The translations under genes were made by a program, and so were the position numbers. Below, piece after piece: positions 16,822-25,511 of a stretch of 64,000 bases of DNA (within the stretch, counting starts at the first letter, position 1; each line of letters opens with the position of its first letter). The notes beneath the pieces were generated by a model. It ran no database searches. It was given only the letters and a program-made list of their open reading frames with translations, and was not told where the DNA came from. This DNA comes from Propioniciclava tarda (GTDB lineage Bacteria > Actinomycetota > Actinomycetes > Propionibacteriales > Propionibacteriaceae), in the NCBI RefSeq assembly GCF_900182665.1, contig NZ_FXTL01000014.1, positions 1 to 64,000 of the forward strand. The letters run 5' to 3'.

Positions 16822-17283
16822 ATGACCGCTGTTTCCAGTATCTACGACCCTGCCCAGTTCCTGAACACCCTGCTCGGGCAGTCCTCACCTGACCTGCTCC
16901 GCGAACTCCTTGAGGGGTTCGTTAACACGATCCTGTCGGCCCAGGCCGACCAGGTGTGCGGCGCACCGCACGGGGCCCGGGACGAGGCCCGAACCAATCG
17001 CCGGAACGGTTACCGGCACCGTGACCTCGACACCCGCATCGGCACCCTCGATGTGGCCGTGCCGAAACTGCGGGAGGGTTCGTTCTATCCGGAGTGGTTG
17101 TTGGCCAGGCAACGTCGCTCCGAGCAGGCATTGGTGTCGGTGGTGGCCACCTGCTACCTGCTCGGGGTCAGCACGCGTCGGATGGACAAGCTCGTCAAAG
17201 CCCTCGGCATCACCGGCCTGTCCAAGTCGCAGGTGTCAGTGATGGCCGGCGAGCTCGACCAGCTGGTCGCAGACTTCGACGTT
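16822..17283 (+). pseudogene. IS256-family (IS1081-like) transposase, N-terminal fragment
   Basis: About 154 of roughly 415 residues. QASPDLLRELL-like start (GQSSPDLLRELLEGFVNTIL), NRRNGYRHRDLDTRIGTLDVAVPKLREGSFYPEWLL and VVATCYLLGVSTRRMDKLVKALGITGLSKSQVS closely follow IS1081-type transposases. The frame stops where it joins the MFS fragment, before any DDE catalytic acid, so it is dead. GAAGGAAAG precedes the ATG. GAGTCCAGCAGAGTGGTGTA at ~16701-16720 may be the left end of the element. Confidence 0.85.
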
Positions 17284-18074
17284 CCATAGATGATGCCGCC
17301 GACCAACGACCCGGCGGCCCAGGCCGTCATCGCGACGGCCAGGAGGGCGTCCGCCTTCATCGTGCGAACCGCGGCGACGATCGAGAGGTCCTGACCGGCG
17401 AGGATGAAGGTGATCGCCAGGGTCGCCAGGAACAGTCCGACCACCTCGACGCTGACCCACCGGACGCGTCCAGTGGCCACGGCCGGGGCGTCCTCGGACG
17501 CCAGCGGCGGATTCGCGCGCCACAGGCCGAAGGCGGCGGCGACCGAGGTGCAGGCGAACCCAGGGATCGCCCAGTGGGTGTCGCCGTAGACCGCCGCGAC
17601 GATGCCCAACGCCGGACCGATCATGAAGGCCAGCTCGGTGGCGATGGAGTCCAGGGCCAGGGCCGTCCGGCGCTGATCGACCGGCACGGCCGCGATCACC
17701 AACTGGCGGGTCAGCGCGAACCACGGCACGGCCACGAGGCCGACGGCCGTCATCAGCGCGACCAAAGCCCAGTACGGCAGCCAGGGAGCCACGATGAACG
17801 CGGGTGGCAGGATCAGCAGGCTCGGCAGCAGGGTGCGCCGCAGCCCGACGCGATCGAGGAGGCGTCCGCGCCACGGCGACGCGGCGCCGACCGCCACCGT
17901 GAAGGCGGCCGACAGGAGCCCGGCGGCCGAATAGGACTCGCCGAGGCGTCCGACGACTTGCAGCATCAAGATCATCGTCGCGCCGAACCAGGGCGCCTTG
18001 CCGAGCGCCCCCAACAGCACGGCCTGCCTGACGGAGCGCGACCGCCAGACCGCGGCGTAGCGCTCGAAGTCCAT
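17283..18074 (-). pseudogene. MFS transporter, N-terminal fragment (gene split by the island)
   Basis: 264 residues from ATG 18074 (MDFERYAAVWRSRSVRQAVL) to GSLVGGIIYG, about seven membrane spans, including the loop-2/3 motif GRLLDRVGLRR. After IIYG the frame reads antisense into the truncated IS256 transposase. The C-terminal half lies 5.9 kb away at 11062-11373. The substrate is unknown. It is divergent from arcA with a 103-bp gap, and nothing suggests it is still functional. Confidence 0.85.
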
Positions 18075-18177
18075 CGGACTAGTTTCGCAACAACCCGCCC
18101 GCGCGAAAAATTGCGGCGCTACCCCCGTACCGACAAGATGAACCAGCGAACCCGATGCGTCGGGGAACGGAGGACCG

Positions 18178-19398
18178 ATGGCGTACCACGTGGGCTCTGA
18201 AGTCGGACGACTGCGGCAGGTGATCCTGCACCGCCCCGGCGACGAAATGACCCGCCTGACCCCCACCAACAAGGACGATCTGCTGTTCGACGACGTCCTC
18301 TGGCTACACCGGGCGCAGGCCGAGCACGACCAGTTCGCGCACACGCTGTCGTCTCGGGGCGCCGAGGTGCTCTACCTCACCGAACTGCTCACCGAGACCC
18401 TCGCGGTGCCCGAGGCCCGGACGCACGTCCTGGACGCCGTCCTGGACCCCCGCTCCTTCGGCAAGGCCACAGCCGACATGCTGCACGCCTGGGCGTCCGG
18501 CCTCTCGGACGCCGACCTGGCGGGTGTCCTCGTCGCCGGCGTGACCAAGGCCGAACTGCTGGCCGCGACGGACGAGAAGCCGTCGCTGTACCTCCGGACG
18601 CTGGCCCCCAGCTCGTTCCTGCTGCCTCCGCTGCCGAACCACCTGTTCACGCGCGACACGTCCTGCTGGATCTACGACGGGGTCGCCATCAACTCGATGC
18701 GCAAGCCGGCGCGGATGAGCGAGACCGTGAACGTCGGCGCCATCTACCGGTGGCACCCGCGGTTCGCGGGTGAGCAATTTCCGACCTGGGCCGACGGTGC
18801 CGCAGAAGGTGCCGCGACGCTCGAGGGCGGCGACGTGCTGATCATCGGCAACGGGGCCGTCCTGATCGGACTGTCGGAGCGCACCTCCGCGGTCGGCGTC
18901 GAGCGGGTCGCTCAGCGGCTGTTCGCGGCGGGCGCCGCGACGTCCGTGATCGCGGTCGACATGCCGCACGTGCGCGCGCAGATGCACCTTGACACCGTGA
19001 TGACGATGCTCGATCCGGAGTCGTTCGTCCGCTACGCCGGCTTCGGGCCGCGCGACACGCTGATCCTGCGTCCGGGACCGCGCGGTGGACTGAAGGTGTC
19101 CGGGCACCGGGCATCGGAGTTCGACCGTGTGCTCGCCCGCGCCCTTGGCCTGGACGCCGTCCGCGTGCTGACGCCCCCGCAGGACGCCCTCACCGCCGAG
19201 CGGGAGCAGTGGAACGACGCCTGCAACGTCCTCGCCGTGGCACCGGGTGTCGTGGTGGCCTACGAGCGCAACGTCGCCACGTCGGAGTTCCTGCGCGGGC
19301 ACGGCATCGAGGTGCTGGAAGTGCCCGGCGGCGAGCTCGGACGCGGCCGTGGTGGCCCCCGGTGCATGAGCTGCCCGGTGCTGAGGGATCCGCTCTAG
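18178..19398 (+). CDS. arcA: arginine deiminase
   Basis: 406 residues, normal length. It hydrolyses arginine to citrulline and ammonia, the first step of the ADI pathway used for ATP and acid tolerance. Visible active-site elements: PNHLFTRDTSCWI (nucleophile-region Asp/Arg), ATLEGGDVLIIG (Glu-Gly-Gly-Asp), MHLDTVMTMLD (His-x-Asp) and the catalytic Cys in GGPRCMSCPVLR near the C-terminus. GGAGGACCG before the ATG is a good ribosome-binding site. No arcB or arcC neighbours in the window, so it may act alone or with genes elsewhere. Confidence 0.95.
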   Translation: MAYHVGSEVGRLRQVILHRPGDEMTRLTPTNKDDLLFDDVLWLHRAQAEHDQFAHTLSSRGAEVLYLTELLTETLAVPEARTHVLDAVLDPRSFGKATADMLHAWASGLSDADLAGVLVAGVTKAELLAATDEKPSLYLRTLAPSSFLLPPLPNHLFTRDTSCWIYDGVAINSMRKPARMSETVNVGAIYRWHPRFAGEQFPTWADGAAEGAATLEGGDVLIIGNGAVLIGLSERTSAVGVERVAQRLFAAGAATSVIAVDMPHVRAQMHLDTVMTMLDPESFVRYAGFGPRDTLILRPGPRGGLKVSGHRASEFDRVLARALGLDAVRVLTPPQDALTAEREQWNDACNVLAVAPGVVVAYERNVATSEFLRGHGIEVLEVPGGELGRGRGGPRCMSCPVLRDPL

Positions 19399-19420
19399 GC
19401 AGGAGTTCTTGATCGTCGGT

Positions 19421-19536
19421 GCGCTTGTCGAAGCCGGCTTCGACACGCTCAGCCAACGGCCCTCTGGTCACGGGGCTTAGACAAGCTCCGCCAACGGTCC
19501 CCACAGATTCGGCTTCGACAAGCTCAGCCAACGGCG
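19421..19536. repeat. dispersed TTCGACAAGCTCAG repeat cluster, copies 2-4
   Basis: Three variants lie between the convergent arcA and HIBYL-CoA hydrolase-like genes: a head-to-head pair GCTTGTCGAAGCCGGCTTCGACACGCTCAG (19423-19452, shown here only in part as repeat arms), TTAGACAAGCTCCGCC near 19477, and GGCTTCGACAAGCTCAGCC near 19511-19529. The head-to-head copies can fold, and the cluster may end both transcripts. Confidence 0.75.
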
Positions 19537-19538
19537 GG

Positions 19539-20471
19539 CTAGGAGTCGAACGCGGCGAGAACCTCCGCGCGCGAGACGTCCTCGAGGCGGTCGTGCTGCC
19601 AGCGCGGGGCGAAGTCCTTGTCGACCACCTGCGCCCGGACGCCCTCGGCGAAATCCGGACCCGGAATGAGCGCTTTCACCAGAGCGAGGTCCTGGGCGAG
19701 GACCTCGTCCACCGCCATGGACGCCGCCCGCCGCACGGCCTCCAGCGTCACGGCGACGCTCAGCGGGCAGCGCTTACGGATCGTCTCGGCGGCGGCCCGG
19801 GCGTCCGGATCGGGGTGCTGCGCGAGGCGTCCGACGATCTCGACGGCATCGTCACCGACGTAGCACTCGCCGATCCAGGACGCCTCGGCGAGCGGCGCCG
19901 ACGGCGTCCCCTCGCCCGCGAACTCATCGGCCAGACCGAGCGCGAGGGCGTCCCCCGCTCCGAAGCTGTCGCCGGTCAGCGCGACGTGCGTGCCCAGTTC
20001 GCCGGACGCGCGACCCAGGTAGTAGGCGATACCGACGTCGGGCGTGAAGCCGATGATGACCTCGGGCATCGCGAGGCGGCTGGAGGCGTCCACGATGCGC
20101 CGCGAACCGTGCGCCGAGACGCCGAGCCCGCCACCCATGACGATTCCGGACTGGCACGCGACGTACGGCTTGGGGTAGCGCGCGATGGCGGCGTCCAGGG
20201 CGTACTCGATCTCGAAGAAGCGCAGCCAGTCTTGGCCGTCGGCGACGGCCGCGCGGAGGGCACGGATGTCGGCGCCGGCGCAGAGCGCCCGGTCCCCGGC
20301 ACCGCGCAGTTCGACGCGCTCGACGGCGTCGTCGGACGCCCACGCGTCCAGTTGGGCGTGCATCGCCTCGCACATCGCAACGGACAGTGCGTTGAGGGCG
20401 CGCGGCCGGTTCAAGGTGATGCGTCCGGCCCCGTCGGCGACGGTGAACAGCACCTCGTCGAACTCGCTCAT
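19539..20471 (-). CDS. enoyl-CoA hydratase/isomerase family, probable 3-hydroxyisobutyryl-CoA hydrolase
   Basis: 310 residues with a crotonase fold. RALCAGADIRAL (oxyanion hole 1), GIVMGGGLGVSAHGSRRIV (oxyanion hole 2) and MPEVIIGFTPDVGIAYYLGRASGELGTHVALTGD match the HIBYL-CoA hydrolase subfamily better than true enoyl-CoA hydratases. That enzyme releases 3-hydroxyisobutyrate in valine breakdown. The start overlaps the end of the upstream mannosyltransferase gene by 4 nt (ATGA), so they are probably co-translated although their functions look unrelated. The exact substrate is inferred. Confidence 0.82.
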   Translation of the reverse strand: MSEFDEVLFTVADGAGRITLNRPRALNALSVAMCEAMHAQLDAWASDDAVERVELRGAGDRALCAGADIRALRAAVADGQDWLRFFEIEYALDAAIARYPKPYVACQSGIVMGGGLGVSAHGSRRIVDASSRLAMPEVIIGFTPDVGIAYYLGRASGELGTHVALTGDSFGAGDALALGLADEFAGEGTPSAPLAEASWIGECYVGDDAVEIVGRLAQHPDPDARAAAETIRKRCPLSVAVTLEAVRRAASMAVDEVLAQDLALVKALIPGPDFAEGVRAQVVDKDFAPRWQHDRLEDVSRAEVLAAFDS

Positions 20472-22003
20472 GCGTTGGCCTCCCCTTCTTCGTCGTGGTA
20501 GCCAAGTCCCGCCAACGGACGATGGCCGCGCAGATAGCGCCGGTACAGCACGATCACGGCGGCGGCGACGGCCGCCAGCGCCAGGCCCACCAGGTCGTTG
20601 CGCCAGGCCATGTTGCCGGCGTCGTAGACGAGCAGCACCGATACCAGCGCGGCTGCGATGCGCCAGACCCGCGGGCTGGGCTTGGATAACGGCAGCAGCA
20701 GCCCGCCCCAGGTCAGGTACCAGGGATGCAGCGCTGGCCCGAACGAAGCGAAGGCGAGGTAGGCCCAGGCCAGGAACGACACCGGACGGGTCCGGGAACG
20801 CGTGATCGCGTACCAAACCACGAACGCGGCCGACAGCACGAGGCCCAAGGTCTGCGCGATCTTCCAGATCAGCTGGCCGTTCGGGTCGCCGGTGATCAGG
20901 TTGACCAGGTTCTGGACGCCGAACCCGATCAGGCTGAACGGCGCCATGGTGACGATCATGCCGGGCACGGTCACGGCGTTCAGCCACCCGAAGCCCAGCC
21001 CCGTCGCCACCGAGATCGCGCAGAACACCCCGATCGAGACCGCGAACGCGTACGCCAGCCGGACCACAAACCGCGCCAGGTGCCGGACGTGCCAGCCCGC
21101 CCAGCCGCTACCGATGACGGCGATGGGGTAGGCGGCGAGGATGGCGGGCTGTTTGATCGCGGTCCCCACGCCGATGAGCACCAGCGCCCAGAACATGCGT
21201 CCGCGATAGGCCGTGTAGAGGGCGGCGACCACCAGCCCCACCATCAGGGCGTCGTTGTGGGCGCCGCCCACGAAGTCGATGACCAACAGCGGGTTGATCG
21301 TCGAGAACCACGCCACGCCGCGCGGGTCGACGTTCATCAAGATGGCGATCCGCGGCAGGAAGTGCACCACCAGCGCGACGCCGACCAGCGCCGGAATGCG
21401 GTGCAGCACCGCGGAGTAGTAGGGGTTAAGGCCCGCCAGCTCGACGAGCCCGTGCGAGATCTGCAGCGCCAGCGGCCCGTACGGCGCGCTCGTGTACCGC
21501 CACACCCAGGCGACCTGATCGGCGAACGGTCCGGGCAGAAAGCTCGGGGACGCCTCGTACGGGTTCAGCCCGTTGTGCACGAGCCAGCCCTGAGCCGCGT
21601 ACGAGTAGGCATCGTGCGAGAAGATCGGGGGCGCCAGCAGCAGCGGCAGCGACCACCACAGCAGCACCGCCCAGTGCTTGACGCCGACGTAGATCGTCGG
21701 ACGCACGTTGAACCAGGCGATCATCAGCAGGCCGACCGCGGCGATGACCATGCCCGTGCCGAGGGCCTTGGCCCACCACGAATCGAGACCCAGCGCGCGG
21801 GCCGGCACCCAGTAGGGGCTGCTCTGCGGCAGGTACGCCGGTGTCAGCGAGCCGACGGCCAGCAGACAGGTCGCCAGGAGGCCCCCGCGGACGCCGCCGA
21901 CCCGGATGGCCGCCCCCATGTCGGAGGCGAAGCGGCGCAGCAGGACGAGCGGATGGACGAGGTCCCTGGCGCTCATGCGGGGGCGCACGTGCGTCTCGCT
22001 CAA
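20468..22003 (-). CDS. polyprenol-phosphomannose-dependent alpha-1,6-mannosyltransferase, MptB-like
   Basis: 511 residues with about 12-13 hydrophobic spans, an integral-membrane GT-C glycosyltransferase. The first outward loop holds APPIFSHDAYSYAAQGWLVHNGLNPYEASPSFLPGPF, with the catalytic-type Asp and the NPYE block seen in MptB. SAPYGPLALQISHGLVELAG and NPLLVIDFVGGAHNDALMVGLVV are also family-like. MptB proteins elongate lipomannan/lipoarabinomannan-type mannans in actinobacteria. The sequence ends in a charged cytoplasmic tail (YHDEEGEANA). The start is the first ATG; the donor is inferred from family. Confidence 0.85.
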   Translation of the reverse strand: MSETHVRPRMSARDLVHPLVLLRRFASDMGAAIRVGGVRGGLLATCLLAVGSLTPAYLPQSSPYWVPARALGLDSWWAKALGTGMVIAAVGLLMIAWFNVRPTIYVGVKHWAVLLWWSLPLLLAPPIFSHDAYSYAAQGWLVHNGLNPYEASPSFLPGPFADQVAWVWRYTSAPYGPLALQISHGLVELAGLNPYYSAVLHRIPALVGVALVVHFLPRIAILMNVDPRGVAWFSTINPLLVIDFVGGAHNDALMVGLVVAALYTAYRGRMFWALVLIGVGTAIKQPAILAAYPIAVIGSGWAGWHVRHLARFVVRLAYAFAVSIGVFCAISVATGLGFGWLNAVTVPGMIVTMAPFSLIGFGVQNLVNLITGDPNGQLIWKIAQTLGLVLSAAFVVWYAITRSRTRPVSFLAWAYLAFASFGPALHPWYLTWGGLLLPLSKPSPRVWRIAAALVSVLLVYDAGNMAWRNDLVGLALAAVAAAVIVLYRRYLRGHRPLAGLGYHDEEGEANA

Positions 22004-22175
22004 CTCGCTCCCCCTTCCGGTGCCGTGGTCAGCCTAGCCGCGCCAGAGGCGTCCGATGGGGGTGGCGTCCGCCCGACATGGGGTCGGGGCCCCATGCCGG
22101 CGCGACGGCGTCCGCCGCTAGCCTGGGCCCAGCCCCAGACGCTCCCGCGCCGACGGCGTCCGCAGAAAGGAAGCC

Positions 22176-23498
22176 ATGCCCGATCAGGACAAGCCGGCGT
22201 CCGGCGCGGTCAGCTCGGCCGCGGAGATGAAGGGACGCCCCCACCCCGACGATCCGCGTAAGCCGGACTCCCCCACTGACTTGAAGCCGATCGACTGGAC
22301 GTTCACGTTCACCTCGACCGCGCGTGAGTTCGGCGAGGACGGGCTGACCGACCTCGCCGCGGCCCTGACCTACTACGCCGTCTTGTCGCTGTTCCCGGCG
22401 CTCATCGCGCTGGTGTCGATCCTGAGCATCGTGGGCCAGGGCGGCTCGGCCATCACGGACCTGATCGCCACGATGTCGACGATGGGCGTGCTGCCCGCCT
22501 CGGCGGTCGACTCGCTGCAGCCCGTGATCGCGGCCATCAGCTCGGCGCCTGCGCCCGGCCTCGGACTGCTGATCGGCCTGCTGGGAGCCGTGTGGTCGGC
22601 GTCCAACTACGTCAAGGCCTTCGGACGCGCCATGAACACGATCTACGAGGTGCAGGAGGGGCGTCCGGGTATCAAGCTGAACCTGCAGATGTACGCGCTC
22701 ACGGCCGTCCTGCTGGCGCTGATCGCCCTGGTGATCGTCGGCATCGGCATCTCGGGTCCGGTGACGGCAGCCATCGCCGACACCCTTCGGCTGCCCGAAT
22801 GGTTCAAGAGCGGCTTCGACTACCTGAAACTTCCGGTGCTGGCGGCGGCGATCGTTCTGGGGCTCGCGCTGCTCTACCACTACACGCCGAACGTCCGGCA
22901 GCCGAAGCTCCGCTGGATCAGCGTCGGCGCCGTGGTCGCGATCGTGATCGCGGGGCTGGCGTCCGCGGGTTTCGCGTTTTACATCGGCAGCTTCGGTGCG
23001 GCGTCCTACGACCGGACGTACGGGGCGCTGGCCGGCGTCATCATCTTCCTGTTCTGGCTGTGGATCATGAACGTCGCCCTCCTGTTCGGCGGCGAGCTGG
23101 ACGCCGAACTCGAGCGGGCGCGCCAGCTGCGGGCGGGCATGAAGGCCGAAGAGCAGATCCAACTGCCACCCCGCGACACCAAGCAGGCAGAGAAGGCCGA
23201 GGCGGCCGCTCGGATACAGATCGAGCAGGCGCGACACATCCGGCTGAGCTCGGGCAGGTCCGACGAGGCGGACGCCGACGGCGAGGGCGCCGAGGGCGGT
23301 CAGGAACGAGACCGGCGCGAGCGGAAGCGGACGGCGGCCGAAGAGGAAGCCGTCCTGGCGAAGTGGGTCGGGCGCGCGGCGTCCGACGCTAGGCGAGCTC
23401 GGACTCCTGCGCTGTCGGGTCGGCGACCTGCCCCACGAACAGGGGTGTCCGGGTGGCTCGATGGACTAGTGCGTAGGCGAAAGGCCGATCGAGCCTGA
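22176..23498 (+). CDS. YihY/BrkB family membrane protein
   Basis: 440 residues. After a ~45-residue hydrophilic N-terminus come about six spans: LTYYAVLSLFPALIALVSIL (~65-85), PGLGLLIGLLGAVWSASNYVKAFGRAMNTIYEV, VLLALIALVIVGIGIS, VLAAAIVLGLALLYHYTPN, and YGALAGVIIFLFWLWIMNVALLFGGELDAELERAR. Family members are membrane proteins of uncertain function (older RNase BN and BrkB labels are not reliable). The last ~120 residues are charged and unconserved. The final 110 bp overlap the 3' end of the convergent serpin gene. AGAAAGGAAG precedes the ATG. Confidence 0.9.
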   Translation: MPDQDKPASGAVSSAAEMKGRPHPDDPRKPDSPTDLKPIDWTFTFTSTAREFGEDGLTDLAAALTYYAVLSLFPALIALVSILSIVGQGGSAITDLIATMSTMGVLPASAVDSLQPVIAAISSAPAPGLGLLIGLLGAVWSASNYVKAFGRAMNTIYEVQEGRPGIKLNLQMYALTAVLLALIALVIVGIGISGPVTAAIADTLRLPEWFKSGFDYLKLPVLAAAIVLGLALLYHYTPNVRQPKLRWISVGAVVAIVIAGLASAGFAFYIGSFGAASYDRTYGALAGVIIFLFWLWIMNVALLFGGELDAELERARQLRAGMKAEEQIQLPPRDTKQAEKAEAAARIQIEQARHIRLSSGRSDEADADGEGAEGGQERDRRERKRTAAEEEAVLAKWVGRAASDARRARTPALSGRRPAPRTGVSGWLDGLVRRRKADRA

Positions 23499-24630
23499 GC
23501 GGGACGGGCTCGGCGGCCGCCCCGGACGCCCGCATCCCGGCCGCCGTGGCTGCGGCCGCTTCGATGCCCTTGGCGGTGACCTCGATCGTCGCCTGGTGCA
23601 CGACGAAACCCACGTACAGCGGCTCGTCGGCCGTCATGGCGCTGAAGTCGGCCCGCGTCGGATCGAAGGCCGTCGGGATTCCGGCGGCGGCCAGGATCTG
23701 CTCGAGCTTGGCCCGATAGCGCAGCTTCCAGGCCGGCATGGTGAGGCTGACCAGCGCGTGCGCGGACGCCGGTCCCGACGCTGCGGCCGAGTCCGTGAGG
23801 ACGGGCCACGGGCAGGCGCTCGGCGCGACGGCAGGGTCGTCGGCGAGCGCCACGACGAGGTCGAACTCGCCGTTCTGGCACGGCACCGTCGCCGCCGTCC
23901 AGCCGCCGCCGCGGTAGCCCTCGAAAGACTCGTTGCCCTGCAGGTAGGGCGTCTGCACAGTCTTGGTCGGCGTCCGGAAGTCGCCGCCGGGGGCCTCGGC
24001 GAACTCGACCTGCCAAGGCGCCTTGAAGTGGACGGCGTTGACCAGGACCATCCGCGTGCTCGCGTCGACGTCGCCGTTGAGGAGTTCTGGGATCTTCTGG
24101 GCGGTCCGGTCCGAGACCCAGGCGTTGATCTCCCGCTCGACGGTCGCCGGGCTCATGGTGAAGTCGACGACCTTGAGGGACGCCGCGAGCGCGGTCAGCT
24201 TGTCGCGGAACGGCTGCTTCCAGGTCGGGCCGGCCTGCGCCCAGACCGCGTTGCCGGCGTGGAGTGGCTCACCGGTGGCGTGAGCCATCCGGCGCCAGCC
24301 GTCGGCCAGGCGCGCATCGAACGTCGCGTCCGCGTGGAGCAGCTTGTCGAACTCGGACGCCGTCGCCCCGCCCGCGCCGTCGCGCAGCATCGCCAGCATC
24401 ATCGCGACCGACCAGGGCGACCAGACGAGGTTGGTGGCCTTCGGCGCCAGGCGGCGGTTGAGGGCGTCGGCGAACGCGTCGATGGGGGTGAGCTGCGGCG
24501 CGGACGCGTCCGGGGGCGGGACGACGGCGTCCGCCAGCTGGTTCTTGGTGACCGGGGTGCCGGAACACCCGGCCAGCCAGGCGCCCGACAGGGCGGTGGC
24601 GAGGGCGAGGAGCTGCCTGCGGTTCATCAC
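23389..24630 (-). CDS. serpin (serine protease inhibitor), predicted lipoprotein
   Basis: 413 residues. N-terminal signal MMNRRQLLALATALSGAWLAGC with a lipobox (LAGC), so probably anchored outside the membrane. The serpin fold is recognisable: NLVWSPWSVAMMLAMLRDGAGGAT, VLVNAVHFKAPWQVEF, SLTMPAWKLRYRAKLEQIL, the hinge KGIEAAAATA (from residue ~354) and the end RPFAYALVHRATRTPLFVGQVADP. The Ala-rich hinge predicts an inhibitory serpin. The reactive loop AGMRASGAAAEP suggests a scissile bond near R367-S369, an inference from alignment with alpha-1-antitrypsin. Its 3' end overlaps the YihY gene by 110 bp. Confidence 0.92.
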   Translation of the reverse strand: MMNRRQLLALATALSGAWLAGCSGTPVTKNQLADAVVPPPDASAPQLTPIDAFADALNRRLAPKATNLVWSPWSVAMMLAMLRDGAGGATASEFDKLLHADATFDARLADGWRRMAHATGEPLHAGNAVWAQAGPTWKQPFRDKLTALAASLKVVDFTMSPATVEREINAWVSDRTAQKIPELLNGDVDASTRMVLVNAVHFKAPWQVEFAEAPGGDFRTPTKTVQTPYLQGNESFEGYRGGGWTAATVPCQNGEFDLVVALADDPAVAPSACPWPVLTDSAAASGPASAHALVSLTMPAWKLRYRAKLEQILAAAGIPTAFDPTRADFSAMTADEPLYVGFVVHQATIEVTAKGIEAAAATAAGMRASGAAAEPVPLRLDRPFAYALVHRATRTPLFVGQVADPTAQESELA

Positions 24631-24698
24631 GGGCCTTTCGAGGTCGGTGCCTGTTCTACGCGGGCGCCCCCCGGCGCGTTGCGCCTACAGTGACGGCC

Positions 24699-25450
24699 AT
24701 GGTCGCCCTTGAGATCGCCGTCACGGACGGGTCCGGGCTGGACGCCGCGGCGTCCGGAGGTGCGGACCGGGTCGAGCTGTGCGCAGCTCTCGGGACCGGC
24801 GGCCTCACGCCGTCGCTCGGCATGATCGAAGCCTGCGTCGAGCGGGGTTCGCTTCCGGTGCACGTGTTGGTGCGGTCGCGTCCGGGGGACTTCGTCGTGG
24901 ACGCCGACCACGTGGCTGTCCTGGCGCGGGACGTCCGCGCGGCGGTGGCGGCCGGCGCGTCCGGGGTGGTGATCGGCGCGGCCCTGCCCGACGGGCGCCT
25001 CGATCTGGACGCCCTCGCGCGCCTCGTCGACGCGGCCGCTGGGGCCGAGGTCACGCTGCACCGGGTGTTCGACGTCGTCGCGGACCGGGCGGCAGCGCTG
25101 GACGCTGCGATCGGACTCGGATCCACCGCGTGCTCACCTCGGGCGGCGCCGGGCGGGCCGTCGCCGGGGCGGCCGAGCTGGCGGCGCTGGTGCGGCAGGC
25201 GTCCGGACGCATCGAGATCATGGCCGGCGGCGGCGTCCGGGTGGTCGACGTGCCCGCGTTGGTCGCGGCGGGCGTCGATGGGATCCACCTCTCGGCCCGG
25301 CGCACGATCGCGACCGGGCCCAGCGGACCGGGAGGTGGGGCGTCCGAACGGGACGTGACGGACGAGGAGATCGTGCGCGCGGTCCGGGCGAGCATCGGAG
25401 AATCCGCTCGGCATGAGGACGCTGGGGTCTCCCGACTGCCCCAGTTCTGA
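24699..25450 (+). pseudogene. cutC: CutC-family protein, disrupted by a frameshift
   Basis: The first ~140 residues (MVALEIAVTDGSGLDAAASGGADRVELCAALGTGGLTPS to LHRVFDVVADRAAALDAAIGLG) are typical of the CutC TIM barrel. The second half, HRVLTSGGAGRAVAGAAELAALV to HLSARRTI, lies in another frame. Reading IGLG-x-IHRVLTSGG would need one extra base near 25119-25121, so a 1-bp deletion (or a sequencing error) breaks the gene. CutC was linked to copper tolerance, but its biochemical role is uncertain. A GTG at 24690 is an alternative start. Confidence 0.82.
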
Positions 25451-25511
25451 CTTCCTGACTGGCAGCATCCTTCGGTCCGGCGACGCCACCGTCGCTCGGT
25501 CTCGCCGCGGA

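Larger units (their letters stand above)
11372..17283. mobile_element. 5.9-kb foreign island inserted in an MFS gene
   Basis: Both edges fall inside halves of one MFS reading frame on the minus strand. Content from left: a truncated and frameshifted methylase/helicase gene interrupted by an IS630-type element, a fused AbiEi-AbiEii protein, and the 5' third of an IS256-type transposase. The GGCGTCC/GGACGCC heptamer that pervades the host is nearly absent here (about six copies by eye). No integrase or clear flanking duplication was found, so the island looks like a remnant shaped by IS-mediated deletion. The 8-mer GGTCGCAG occurs at both borders (11364-11371, 17265-17272). Confidence 0.75.
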
